From an uncultured Eubacteriales bacterium (GTDB taxonomy: Bacteria; Bacillota; Clostridia; Oscillospirales; Acutalibacteraceae): a stretch of DNA of 64,000 bases. A model generated the notes under the pieces. It made no database searches and was not told the origin of the DNA. It worked only from the letters and a program-made list of their open reading frames with translations. This document shows positions 50,123 to 58,953 of this stretch, piece after piece (positions within the stretch are counted from its first letter, which is position 1; each line of letters opens with the position of its first letter). The DNA lies in assembly GCA_934446475.1 (NCBI GenBank), contig CAKSEH010000005.1:1-64000 (forward strand), read 5' to 3'. A program made the translations under genes and the position numbers.

Positions 50123-50141
50123 TGTTTTACCGCCTTAATTT

Positions 50142-51602
50142 TCAGATTATTTTTATCAGCAGTCCTGCTTCCGATGTGTCGCCCTCGGGATTTTCGACAG
50201 CGCCTAAGCTTTCTATCAAATTACCCGAAAGAGTCAAATTGTTACCGGAAATATCCGCAAGCGAAGTAATATCAACGCTTTCCTCGCCTGCAAGGTCCTG
50301 AGCATATATTTTTTTGCCGTTTAAGCTGTAATTAAAAACAATACTAAGCTTTTCATAGCATCCGAAAACACCCACAGTATCGGCATTTTTAGCCCCGAAA
50401 GTAAACTCGGCGTCGGGCACGATATAATTTCTTCCTTTAGTCCTTCCGAATGTTGCTATTGCCGCAACTCCGTTTGGGTTTATCGAAGCCGCATAAAACG
50501 GTTTCATTTCGCTTTTGCCGATTTTAAGATTGCATAAATCAACATTTCTTGTTATGTATGCAGGACCTGCGCCGTCTATTATATCGCCGTTTCTGTAACC
50601 CCACCAGTCCTCTATTTCAGCCATATAGTGCTCGACAAGCCAGCCGTCCTCCAAGAATTCATCGGATATTTCGGTATTCTTCTCATCAACTGCGAATGCG
50701 GGCGCTATTTTATGGAAATTGACAGCTCGCTTTATTTCGTTCATCTTAGTCTTAAGGTCACGATGCATAGCGGGGAACGAAAGGTCAGGCGTTCCGCAAG
50801 GGAAACACTCCGTCATATTATGTCGCATTATTCCCATAGAGAGACCGAGAGCCGCCGCAAGGTAAGCCTCGTCCTCACAGTTTACAACTCCGTCAAAGCC
50901 CGGTTTTGCGGTGTATCTTAAAAGCCGTCCCATTTTTTCAAAGGTTCTCGGTATGGACATAAGAGCCGGAACATCATAGGAACGGAAAACATCGCTTGTA
51001 GGAATGCATTCGTGAGCCTTTGCCTGATCGATCACAAGATTCGGGGCATATTTTCTTGCAAGCAATGTAAGCTTATTGCGAAAATCCGCATCTTCGCATC
51101 TTGTGCCCCAATCAAGTTTCCAATAACGGATTCCGGCATCGTTTGACTCTTTAAGACGGTTTATCCAGTATGTATCGGGATCGGCATAGTCCTCTCTTAT
51201 AGGTGATTCCTGAGCGCATATCCAAAGTCCGAGGCCCTTCCACCCCATACCTTCTATTCGCCTTGCAAGGCAGTAAAGCGGGCTTTTGCCTGTCTTTTCC
51301 GATTCTGCATATGCTTCGGGGAATTTTTCCCTGTTTAAAATGAGACTTCCGTAATACTTCTCATCGTTATCAAAAGGAACATCCCAACCGTCGTCAATAA
51401 CGAAAAAGAGGTCCTTTCTTATATTTTTATGCTGATGTGCAAAACCCTTGCCTGCCTTACGGTCCAATGTGAAAATATCGTCTTCTGTTATATGTTCACG
51501 CTGACCTATCGGTCCCCCGTTATCGGAAGCATAAAGCTGTGCCTGCCAGGTGCAGTAATAATCATTTGTTTTATTTAATGTTTCCGGTATCAAATTTTCC
51601 AT
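50142..51602 (-). CDS. Divergent clan GH-D glycoside hydrolase (GH27/GH36-like)
   Basis: A 486-residue TIM-barrel protein with no signal peptide. FFVIDDGWDVPF (near 67) and GLGLWICAQESP resemble the start of clan GH-D barrels; GIRYWKLDWG places a likely nucleophile at Asp164. The acid/base is not obvious. The C-terminal 110 residues are beta-rich. It is shorter than GH36 and longer than GH27, and the motif sequence differs from both. I suspect an alpha-galactosidase or related enzyme of an unclassified subgroup. It starts 12 bases after the preceding gene and is followed by GH36 after 19. Confidence 0.75.
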   Translation of the reverse strand: MENLIPETLNKTNDYYCTWQAQLYASDNGGPIGQREHITEDDIFTLDRKAGKGFAHQHKNIRKDLFFVIDDGWDVPFDNDEKYYGSLILNREKFPEAYAESEKTGKSPLYCLARRIEGMGWKGLGLWICAQESPIREDYADPDTYWINRLKESNDAGIRYWKLDWGTRCEDADFRNKLTLLARKYAPNLVIDQAKAHECIPTSDVFRSYDVPALMSIPRTFEKMGRLLRYTAKPGFDGVVNCEDEAYLAAALGLSMGIMRHNMTECFPCGTPDLSFPAMHRDLKTKMNEIKRAVNFHKIAPAFAVDEKNTEISDEFLEDGWLVEHYMAEIEDWWGYRNGDIIDGAGPAYITRNVDLCNLKIGKSEMKPFYAASINPNGVAAIATFGRTKGRNYIVPDAEFTFGAKNADTVGVFGCYEKLSIVFNYSLNGKKIYAQDLAGEESVDITSLADISGNNLTLSGNLIESLGAVENPEGDTSEAGLLIKII

Positions 51603-51614
51603 ACAGTATCTCCG

Positions 51615-52457
51615 TTACGTCGATATTATTTTATCGATTTTGTTTGTTAAGTTTTTTACATACACTTCGGTGTCAATGCCGTCGGGCGCAGGACCGAACT
51701 CTGCGGTCACAAAACCGTTATATCCTACACTGCGAAAGGCTTCCATAACCGCCTTGTAATCAACATCGCCTTCAAGCAAATCAACAAAGCCGTCCAGTGT
51801 GCCGATGCTTCTCTTAAAGTCTTTTAAGTGAACCTTTTTGATTCTGCTGCCGAGAATTTTTATCCAGTGTTCGGGATAGCTGTTTATAAGTACATTTCCC
51901 ACATCAAAATACGAGCCTATATAAGGTGAATTTACCTCGTCTATTATACCACGCATTTCAAGGGGCGACAACAGGAACTTATTCCAAACATTCTCAATTG
52001 CTATGCACACACCGCATTTTCGGGCCTCACACTCAAGCCTTGACATCCAGTCTTTAGCCCTTTCATAAGCTTTATCGTATTCTACAACGGGGCAATTTTC
52101 TATGAAATCAACACCCGTAAATCCAGGGACGACAAGAATAGTATCCGCTCCGACCCTGCTTGCTGCATTAAGCTGTCCTTTAACGCAATTTTCGGCTCTT
52201 TTTCTCTCTTCGGGGTCATCGGATGTAAGAGAGCAGGTCCAGTAAAACCCGCTTGAAACAGACGGTATCTTTATCCCGAACCTTTCGGCGGTATTTTTAA
52301 TCTCTTCTATTTCCCCATCGGTCATTTCGGGTGTGAGCCGGCAGCCTTTGCCATAGTCAAGCTCAACACCGTCGAGCCCGCATTTCCCAGCTATTGAGAA
52401 CACTTCGCTAAGCGGAAGTTCATTCGGAAAAACACTTACACAAACAGATTTTTTCAT
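51615..52457 (-). CDS. Sugar phosphate isomerase/epimerase, xylose-isomerase-like TIM barrel (first)
   Basis: From ATG 52457 (AAAGGTGAG upstream) 280 residues. CGLDGVELDYG, GVCIAIENVWNKFLLSP with metal-binding Glu, YIGSYFDVGNVL and KVHLKDFKR are typical of AP-endonuclease-2-type metal TIM barrels, a group that includes epimerases, isomerases and 3-keto sugar enzymes. The operon has another such gene and a Gfo/Idh/MocA oxidoreductase; this trio is often seen in pathways that oxidise a sugar, transform the keto form and reduce it again. The substrate is unknown. GTG 52466 lies inside the ribosome site. Confidence 0.88.
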   Translation of the reverse strand: MKKSVCVSVFPNELPLSEVFSIAGKCGLDGVELDYGKGCRLTPEMTDGEIEEIKNTAERFGIKIPSVSSGFYWTCSLTSDDPEERKRAENCVKGQLNAASRVGADTILVVPGFTGVDFIENCPVVEYDKAYERAKDWMSRLECEARKCGVCIAIENVWNKFLLSPLEMRGIIDEVNSPYIGSYFDVGNVLINSYPEHWIKILGSRIKKVHLKDFKRSIGTLDGFVDLLEGDVDYKAVMEAFRSVGYNGFVTAEFGPAPDGIDTEVYVKNLTNKIDKIIST

Positions 52458-52476
52458 ATTTCTCACCTTTCAAATC

Positions 52477-52505
52477 AGGCTCGCTGCGTTTTAAGCAACG
52501 AGCCT
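52477..52505 (-). other. Intra-operon hairpin
   Basis: AGGCTCG (52477-52483) pairs with CGAGCCT (52499-52505) with an inner stem, between the GH3 and isomerase genes. There is no T run on the minus strand, so it is more likely an RNA-stabilising or processing structure than a terminator. Confidence 0.5.
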
Positions 52506-52521
52506 TAAACATATTTCGGTA

Positions 52522-54087
52522 TTATCTTTTGATTTTTCCGGTCAAAACCTTTTTGCCGGTCATCTTGAATCTTCCGAGAAGAGCATCGGAAACGAGGTGA
52601 GCAACCGATTCATAAGTAAATCCGTCGTTAACTTCAATTATGGTGTGGTCATCCGGGAAATAGGTTTCGGCAAAGAAAGGAGCGCCGTAATTCACGATTA
52701 TCTTCTTTTTCTTGTCGAACTGCTGAGACGCCCAAACCAACATATAAGTGATCTTCCAGGAAGTTGCGTACTCCATATTCATATTGAATATAACAACATC
52801 ATAACGGTCCTGAAGTGCCTCGATATCATCCTGCCAACAAACCTGAGATATCATATCGCATATATCTCCGTCCCTTATATCAACGTCAAAGCCTTCTTCC
52901 TCAAGTGCTTTCTTTATAAGCGGAGTTGAGTGTACCATTTCGTTTTCGGTTGCGTCAAGCAAGAGTATCTTTTTAATCTTGTTTTTATCAAGCGGCAAAA
53001 GACCTATTTCGTTTTTATACTCGCATATACCGTTCTTTATTATTTCTCTGCTGAGTTTATCGGCAACATCCTTGTCGGGTGTGTCGTACGACTTGATGTC
53101 AAGTGCCTTGTTCCTGAATTCACGCATTCTGTTTATACGCTCTAATGCGTCGTCAAGGCGGCTCATCGGTATTTCACCCGAAAGAATAAGCTCTTCTATC
53201 TTGTCGGCAGCTTCAACGGGCGGCCAAAGCAGAAGATCGGCTCCTGCCTTGAATGCCTGAACTGCCTCATCGATAACATTGCCTGTCGAACAACCGCCCA
53301 TACAAAGAGCGTCCGTAACAACTGCGCCCTTAAAGCCGAGTTTATCCTTTAAAAGTTCGGTAGTAAGCTTAGTTGAATAGGTTGCTATGGGAGCAAAACC
53401 GTTTTCATAATCCTTTGTGTAAGACTCAAGCATTGTATGCGTTGTCATAACAGAAAGAACGTCTTCTTTAAAAGTCTCCTTATAGATATATCCGTAGGTT
53501 TCCATCCACTCGTCGAAAGGAAGAACGTTTTTGCCGTGCCCGAAATGCATATTGATATTGCAGGTTCCGAGTCCAGGGAAATGTTTGGCTGTTGCGCAAA
53601 CGCCCTGATCCTGAACACCTCTTATTATCTCACGGTTTGCTGCTGCCACAACCTCGGGGTCATCAGACATTGCAAACAAAGGCATAGAGCTGTCACAGTA
53701 AAGGTCGACTATAGGGCCGAGCAGCCAGTCAATATCGTTAGCGTTCATCTGCATACCGTAAATTTTTCCGAGATTATAAGCATCCTGCATATTGCGTGAG
53801 GAGCCGATAGACTTTGAAGTAAGGACCTTTATTTCCTGACCGTCTATCTCAACGCCGTCTGCGCAGACAAGAAGCGGAATCTGAGATGCTTTACGGCATT
53901 CGGCAAGGCGTTTTCTTGTGAGAGAAGTGCACATTTCGGGCTTTCCGTCGTCAAGCTCATCCGGCAAAAGACCGAAATACATACCGCCGACCTTGTACTT
54001 TTTAAAAAATTCTTCGGGGCCGCCGTGTTTATTTATTTCCCTTATTGTTACAACAAATGTCTGAAGTATTTTTTCCTTTAAAGTCAT
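52522..54087 (-). CDS. GH3-family glycoside hydrolase
   Basis: From ATG 54087 (GAGGAG upstream) 521 residues. The N-terminal GH3 barrel has ATAKHFPGLGTCNINMHFGH and GFKGAVVTDALCMGG with nucleophile Asp in VTDALCM. The C-terminal domain (about 345-505) is the flavodoxin-like GH3_C fold. It lacks a signal peptide and the fibronectin-type domain. The KHFPG and TDALCM pattern is closer to the beta-N-acetylhexosaminidase (NagZ-like) side of GH3 than to typical beta-glucosidases, but many GH3 activities exist. It is the fourth gene of the operon and overlaps no neighbour. Confidence 0.88.
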   Translation of the reverse strand: MTLKEKILQTFVVTIREINKHGGPEEFFKKYKVGGMYFGLLPDELDDGKPEMCTSLTRKRLAECRKASQIPLLVCADGVEIDGQEIKVLTSKSIGSSRNMQDAYNLGKIYGMQMNANDIDWLLGPIVDLYCDSSMPLFAMSDDPEVVAAANREIIRGVQDQGVCATAKHFPGLGTCNINMHFGHGKNVLPFDEWMETYGYIYKETFKEDVLSVMTTHTMLESYTKDYENGFAPIATYSTKLTTELLKDKLGFKGAVVTDALCMGGCSTGNVIDEAVQAFKAGADLLLWPPVEAADKIEELILSGEIPMSRLDDALERINRMREFRNKALDIKSYDTPDKDVADKLSREIIKNGICEYKNEIGLLPLDKNKIKKILLLDATENEMVHSTPLIKKALEEEGFDVDIRDGDICDMISQVCWQDDIEALQDRYDVVIFNMNMEYATSWKITYMLVWASQQFDKKKKIIVNYGAPFFAETYFPDDHTIIEVNDGFTYESVAHLVSDALLGRFKMTGKKVLTGKIKR

Positions 54088-54098
54088 ATTCTTTCTCC

Positions 54099-55064
54099 TC
54101 AATGCGAATATTTTTCAATAAGCGAAAGGGTCTCCTTGAGTTCTTCCGGCTTTAATATTTCTACAGGTTTTTTATTCCTTATGCAGTCGGCAAAATAACG
54201 AATCTCATCGCCGTAAGCGTCGGTCTTGGGCAGAGAATGGACTGTTCCCTCGTCTCTTGCCTGAACGCTGAACGGGCGAAGTTCACCCTCATTTGTGTAA
54301 ATCGTAAGTTCATCGTTTTCATATGCGACAACCGCATTATCGAATACAAAACGGAACTCGGATCTGAATCTGTAGGGCGCATTGCACCAGCCGCAGATAA
54401 CATTTACATAGAAATTGCCGTAATCAAATATTGCAGCTGTCTGATCGTTTTCTTCGGTTTTTATGCGCTTACAGAGCATATCCTTAGGTGCTCCCAAAAG
54501 ATATACCATATAGTCAACATCGTGAATATGCATATCGTATGCAACGCCGCCGCTCTTTGAAGTATCTGCCATCCAGTCGTTCCAGGCGGTATGCGGGAAT
54601 CCCGAAATTCTTACCATAGATGCCGAAAGAAGATTTCCGTATTTTTTTGTATCGTAAATTTCTTTAAGATACACATACTCGTTCCAGAAGCGGACACACT
54701 GAGCTACCATAAACTTAACATTGTTTTCTTTTGCGGTATTGTAGCATAAATCTATATCGGACTTATTAAGCGTAAGCGGTTTTTCGCAGATGACGTTTAT
54801 TCCCCTCTTCATTGCATCAACTGCGTGCTCGACGTGAAGAAAAGTAGGAAGACATATATCGATAACATCAAGCTTTTCATTTTCAACCATTTCTTTATAA
54901 TCGGTATAATAGCGAGCCTCGCTGTCGGTCTTATAGCCGTATTTCTCCATCTGTTCGGGACGGATATCGCAATAAGCGACTATTTCTGCACCGTCATAAT
55001 TTTTCCAACCCGGAACGTGAACGCCGCTTATACCGCCGCAGCCTAAAATTCCAACCTTTAACAT
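54099..55064 (-). CDS. Gfo/Idh/MocA-family oxidoreductase
   Basis: A 321-residue protein. GILGCGGISGVHVPGW is the Rossmann dinucleotide-binding loop; VICEKPLTLNKSD has the conserved EKP; GGVAYDMHIHDVDYMVYLLG supplies the catalytic His/Asp region. Such enzymes oxidise or reduce sugars or inositols with NAD(P). In this operon it lies between two xylose-isomerase-like genes and GH3, suggesting a hydrolysis assisted or followed by oxidation, or catabolism of an unusual sugar released by the hydrolases (inference). Confidence 0.93.
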   Translation of the reverse strand: MLKVGILGCGGISGVHVPGWKNYDGAEIVAYCDIRPEQMEKYGYKTDSEARYYTDYKEMVENEKLDVIDICLPTFLHVEHAVDAMKRGINVICEKPLTLNKSDIDLCYNTAKENNVKFMVAQCVRFWNEYVYLKEIYDTKKYGNLLSASMVRISGFPHTAWNDWMADTSKSGGVAYDMHIHDVDYMVYLLGAPKDMLCKRIKTEENDQTAAIFDYGNFYVNVICGWCNAPYRFRSEFRFVFDNAVVAYENDELTIYTNEGELRPFSVQARDEGTVHSLPKTDAYGDEIRYFADCIRNKKPVEILKPEELKETLSLIEKYSH

Positions 55065-55078
55065 ATTTTATTACCTCT

Positions 55079-55948
55079 TTATTTATAGTATTTTTCTATT
55101 ATAGACTCAAGATACTTCTTTGACTCAAGAATATCCTTAAGCTGCTGATCTCCTGTTATTTCACGCTCTATTGTGATATATCTGTCATATCCGAGAGCGT
55201 GGAGGTCTCTTATAACCGCATCAAAATCGACCTTTCCCTCACCTATCTTGGTCTCTGCTCCGAGAGAGTGACCGTCGGTCGGGAATTTGCCGTCCTTAGC
55301 GTGCAGATTGCGGACATATTTTCCGAAAACATCTATTGCGTCAACGGGGTTTGCTCTGCCGTAAAGAATGCAGTTGGCGGTATCAAGATTTATACCGAGA
55401 TTATCTATAACAACATCGGCATCTTTGCAAACTCTGTCGTTACTTACTGTTTCAAAGCACCTTAGCAATGTCACGGGAGTTTCCTGCCCTGTTTCAAACA
55501 GCAGATACTGACCGTTTTTCTTACAATATGCGGCAACATATCTTACTGCGTCGCAGAAGGGGCGGAAGTTCACATCATTTGGATTTTCCGGTATAAATCC
55601 CATATGGGTTATTACATCCGTTGTACCTATCATTTTTGCAAAATCCGAGCCGTGGCAGAGGTTCTTTACTCTCTCCCAACGGTATTCGGGCGGAACAAGA
55701 CCGAGAGTTGTCTGTCCCTCGTAAAAATTCCACACTGCCGGTCCTACCCATCCGCACCAGAGAGCAGATATTGTAACCCCGTACTTATCGGTAAGTTCTT
55801 TTACTTTTTTTGCGTTTTCCTCAGTCATAAGTTCCATTTTCCAGCACATAAACTGGCAATTGTCAAACCCGCTTTCAACAAGGGTTTTAAACTGAGCATC
55901 AAGGGTGTCAACCGTCTTAAAGTCAACGCAAGTACCAATTTTAACCAT
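55079..55948 (-). CDS. Sugar phosphate isomerase/epimerase, xylose-isomerase-like TIM barrel (second)
   Basis: A 289-residue protein preceded by GGAGG. ISALWCGWVGPAVWNFYEG, YLLFETGQETPVTLLR, NLGINLDTANCILYG, VRNLHAKDG and IGEGKVDFDAVIRDL contain the metal ligands Glu, Asp, His and Glu of the family. It is only distantly similar to the other isomerase in the operon. One of the two may act as epimerase and the other as a 3-keto-sugar enzyme; the sequence alone cannot settle this. Confidence 0.9.
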   Translation of the reverse strand: MVKIGTCVDFKTVDTLDAQFKTLVESGFDNCQFMCWKMELMTEENAKKVKELTDKYGVTISALWCGWVGPAVWNFYEGQTTLGLVPPEYRWERVKNLCHGSDFAKMIGTTDVITHMGFIPENPNDVNFRPFCDAVRYVAAYCKKNGQYLLFETGQETPVTLLRCFETVSNDRVCKDADVVIDNLGINLDTANCILYGRANPVDAIDVFGKYVRNLHAKDGKFPTDGHSLGAETKIGEGKVDFDAVIRDLHALGYDRYITIEREITGDQQLKDILESKKYLESIIEKYYK

Positions 55949-55983
55949 TTATAATTACCTCCGAATTATTATTACATAAATTA

Positions 55984-58563
55984 TCAGTGACCATTTACAT
56001 TGAAGAAAAGTTCACTGTCTTTGCCGACTGTTCTTGCTCTGCCTGCAATTGCTTCTTTAACTCCCCTGAATGTGTTCTTTGTTACAAAATTTCCGGGACA
56101 GTCGCCCAAGAAGGTAATAGCCTTTTCGTATCCGAAAATAAAGTTTTTCTCCATAAGGTTATAAGCACCGTCAAAAAGTATTCCGGTGAGAACAGGTTTT
56201 TCCTGGAGCCAACAAAGATTTTTAACATAGTTAAGCGTATCATTCGAACCGTCAAAAGCGCACTGTTCAACAGTGTTGCCGAAAACGCCTCTCGTTTTTC
56301 TGAAATCAGTCCACTCGGGAGCATCTTCATTTCCGAGCATATTAGCCTGAACTCTGAGTCCCATTCCGCTCGCCTTGGTCTGACAATGTGAAAATCTGTT
56401 AAAGGCAAGCAATGCAACAAATGTATGCTTTTTGGGCTTGTCGTCAATATTTACAAGAATGCCCTTATCGGGATTTGAATAGCCGTGATAAACCTGCATA
56501 CGCATACCGGCAGAAACTTCCATACAGTGACCCGAAATGATGTTTTCAAATCCGCAGTTCCACACAAACTGGCTGTGACCGTTTGAAAGCGAAGTGTTGT
56601 TATCAACCCAAAGGTTATGGTGAGTTCCGTAAACTATTGTAAATGCGGTGGTCTCGTCCGGAATTACATCCCATTCGCTTTCGAGCACAAGGCGTTTATT
56701 ATCGCCTTCCTCTATAACATCGGTTATTTTGCGATACTGACCTAAACCTCTGCCGTTATAAATAAACAGAAAACGCTCATAGCTGTTAAAACGGGCGGTA
56801 TAGGGAGCTCCGAAAGAGCAGTACATTATATCGGTATCCGAAACGATATCAACATAGTCTTTGCCGAAACCTACTCCGTGACCGTTCCATTCGCCGTTTC
56901 CGTGCTCGGACATATAAGCTTCACAGGCACAACCCGCACGGTTTACATCTGTGCTGCGGTTTTGATATATCCAGTTATGCGAGCAGCCGTCATTTCCGAC
57001 AAAGGAGCGTCTTCCGCCCTCAAACAGGTTATTAACTACCATTGAATGACGGATACCAGCTATCATTGATTCCGCCATTTGTCTCGGACGGCAATGAAAT
57101 TCATTATTTATGATCTTTGCATATGTATGACGGGCGGGTGTAATAAATATCGGCTCAAGAGCTGTAAATTTGCATCCCCAAATTGTGAGGTTCTTTGAAA
57201 GACCGGCAGAAATAAAAGCGGAATTCATAGCCATATAGTAACCGTCGTGCTCAAGTTCGGTAAGACCGTTATTATCAACCTCAACCTTGTTAACAAATAC
57301 ATCGTCAAGATTCTGAGTTCTGTGATCAACAGCAAACATAGCAATGTTTATACCGTTTCCGAGTTCGATTTTTAAAGATTCAACACCGGATTGACCGCAA
57401 AGTCTTATTGCAATACCGGTTTTATGCCGTGCAATATGTTCTATATAATCACTTGACCAACCTTTAAGGCCGTAACCCTTATCGGCAAACACAGCGTCTT
57501 TCGGAACATCGCCTTCAAAAGCTATCGATTCGCTTGCACGGATAACCGTACCTACGCCCGAGCCTATAAGCGCAACATTCGGCTTTAGATTTATGGTTTT
57601 TGAAATCGGAAAGGCTCCTGCGGAAAGGACCACCATACCGTCCTCATTGCCGAATGAATCTATCGCAGCCTGAATTTTACCGTGATAATCCGCAAAAGGA
57701 CTTGCATCATCTGCGTTAATCGTTATTACTTTGCATTTTGGCATCGCAAGAGATGCGGATGTGCAGCGGTTGAAACGGTTGCGAAGATAATAGTTGAGGT
57801 TGTAAGAAGAGTCTGTTATCTCTATTTCTACAGGTTTGCTCCAACCGAATTTCCCGCACATACCTGAATGGACGGAGAATTCATATTTCCCTGCCGGAAT
57901 ATCCTCCGGAACATTGAATTCTGCTATGTATCTGAAACAGTCATAAAGATAACCTGTTTCTTCAACGCCTTCAAGAGAATAAACCTTTCCGGTTTCTGTG
58001 CTCTTTACAGCTCCCCGTTTCGACCAATGCGTACCGTCGTTAAACGAGGTGGGGAATCCGAATTTATCGCCAAACGCCATAATATGGTCGCCCCTGCGAA
58101 TTTTATCAAAGGAGGTGTTCCATATTTCGGGGCGGTTTGCTATCATCGGTTTTGAAAATCCCGCATCATTCTTAAGCCAAAAAATGCCCGTTCCCTTAGG
58201 AATTCTCTTTACCGGCTGACCGGGCTCACAAACGGGCTCTTTATCTCCGAAATATATACAGTTTTCAAAAGCGTTATCTGCGTCAAAAACAAGAGCCTCT
58301 TCGGGAGGAAGATCGGGTATACTTCCCTCTATATCGTTAAGCTCTTCAGCATCAACGCCTCTTGCCTTTGCAAGGGCTATTTTATATGCGTTTCTGTCGC
58401 CCTCATAAAAATCAAGAACCGTATCTGTGGAATTGTTCTTATCCTCAGCCTGCCAAATGTAAAGCTTTGTTTCTTTATCAAAATTTTCGCCGAAAATCTG
58501 AACAATATCACCTGACTCAAAATAAGTTATTCGTGACATCTCCGGAACATTTTTACTATTCAT
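55984..58563 (-). CDS. Large pectate-lyase-like beta-helix protein, first gene of the glycan operon
   Basis: From ATG 58563 (GGAGG upstream) 859 residues, no signal peptide. Residues about 1-270 are beta-rich with IPT/TIG-like segments (VQIFGENF, IMAFGDKFGFP, IPAGKYEFSVHSGMCGKFGWS). From about 285, HGKIQAAIDSFGNEDGMVVLSAGAFPISKTINLKPNVALIGSG is the pectate-lyase_3 / parallel beta-helix start, continuing to the C terminus with short coils (KNLTIWGCKF, NHSMVVNNLFEGG-type). The lack of export suggests it acts inside on an imported oligosaccharide, or that export is unconventional. Catalytic residues are not identifiable by eye. A polysaccharide lyase or hydrolase activity is likely. Confidence 0.75.
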   Translation of the reverse strand: MNSKNVPEMSRITYFESGDIVQIFGENFDKETKLYIWQAEDKNNSTDTVLDFYEGDRNAYKIALAKARGVDAEELNDIEGSIPDLPPEEALVFDADNAFENCIYFGDKEPVCEPGQPVKRIPKGTGIFWLKNDAGFSKPMIANRPEIWNTSFDKIRRGDHIMAFGDKFGFPTSFNDGTHWSKRGAVKSTETGKVYSLEGVEETGYLYDCFRYIAEFNVPEDIPAGKYEFSVHSGMCGKFGWSKPVEIEITDSSYNLNYYLRNRFNRCTSASLAMPKCKVITINADDASPFADYHGKIQAAIDSFGNEDGMVVLSAGAFPISKTINLKPNVALIGSGVGTVIRASESIAFEGDVPKDAVFADKGYGLKGWSSDYIEHIARHKTGIAIRLCGQSGVESLKIELGNGINIAMFAVDHRTQNLDDVFVNKVEVDNNGLTELEHDGYYMAMNSAFISAGLSKNLTIWGCKFTALEPIFITPARHTYAKIINNEFHCRPRQMAESMIAGIRHSMVVNNLFEGGRRSFVGNDGCSHNWIYQNRSTDVNRAGCACEAYMSEHGNGEWNGHGVGFGKDYVDIVSDTDIMYCSFGAPYTARFNSYERFLFIYNGRGLGQYRKITDVIEEGDNKRLVLESEWDVIPDETTAFTIVYGTHHNLWVDNNTSLSNGHSQFVWNCGFENIISGHCMEVSAGMRMQVYHGYSNPDKGILVNIDDKPKKHTFVALLAFNRFSHCQTKASGMGLRVQANMLGNEDAPEWTDFRKTRGVFGNTVEQCAFDGSNDTLNYVKNLCWLQEKPVLTGILFDGAYNLMEKNFIFGYEKAITFLGDCPGNFVTKNTFRGVKEAIAGRARTVGKDSELFFNVNGH

Positions 58564-58610
58564 TTTCACAACCTCCAAAGGCAGGACTTACCCCGCCGAT
58601 CTGTTACTGC

Positions 58611-58676
58611 AACAATAACATTTTTTGTTATTGTTTACAATAAAAATATTGACTTTATATTGCAATATATTGACTT
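58611..58676 (-). promoter_or_regulatory. Glycan operon promoter with direct repeat and palindrome
   Basis: On the minus strand TTGCAA (58660-58665), 17 bases, TATTGT (58637-58642) is a weak promoter. ATATTGACTT occurs twice in the same orientation (58646-58655 and 58667-58676), 21 bp apart, around the -35; that is the spacing of AraC-type activator half-sites. Just past the -10, AACAATAACA-N5-TGTTATTGTT (58611-58635) is a perfect palindrome, a candidate repressor operator or leader hairpin. No regulator gene is adjacent. Confidence 0.6.
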
Positions 58677-58699
58677 TTAATATTCATTTTTTAAACATC

Positions 58700-58835
58700 G
58701 AAAAAAAATGAGAAGAGACCGTACATCAAGTACGGTCTCTTCTCGCTTTTAAGGGGTTTGAGGAGAGAATCCCCAAAATGGGGATGTGCACCGAAGCGGG
58801 TGCGGCTCCCTTTTCGGTACAAGCATATGATACAC
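58700..58835 (-). ncRNA. Candidate small RNA ending in a strong terminator
   Basis: The 375 bases between the glycan operon and spoIIQ hold no gene. On the minus strand a perfect 15-bp stem (58710-58724 with 58730-58744) is followed by eight Ts, an unmistakable terminator with no minus-strand gene upstream of it. Before it, 58745-58835 can form GCACC/GGTGC and ATCCCCA/TGGGGAT hairpins, and TCTCTCCTC could pair with GAGAAGAGA of the terminator stem (8 of 9), an alternative structure as in attenuators. A -10-like TATCAT or GTGTAT lies near 58827-58835 but no good -35. I could not match it to a known RNA family. Confidence 0.4.
58710..58744 (-). terminator. Strong terminator, minus strand
   Basis: Perfect 15-bp stem with a 5-base loop and eight Ts on the minus strand; on the plus strand only GCTTTT follows. 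It shields the glycan operon promoter from transcription arriving from the right. Confidence 0.85.
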
Positions 58836-58891
58836 TATTCTTTTGCCGATTGTGTGAACTATTTTTGAATTTTTTGAGGAAAATTTTTAAA

Positions 58892-58922
58892 GGTATATGT
58901 TATAAAAAGAAAGTCAATAATA
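58892..58922 (+). promoter_or_regulatory. Sigma-F-like promoter of spoIIQ
   Basis: GGTATA (58892-58897), 15 bases, then GTCAATAATA (58913-58922) matches the forespore sigma-F pattern (about 5 of 6 at -35 and 9 of 10 at -10 by the consensus I remember). This fits expression of spoIIQ in the forespore. Confidence 0.6.
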
Positions 58923-58953
58923 TAAAGGCAGACAAAAGAAAGGATGAGCGGAT

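Noticed and set aside
58745..58835. Known riboswitch, 6S RNA or SRP RNA interpretation of the candidate small RNA
   Set aside because: I could not find the conserved cores of these families in either strand.
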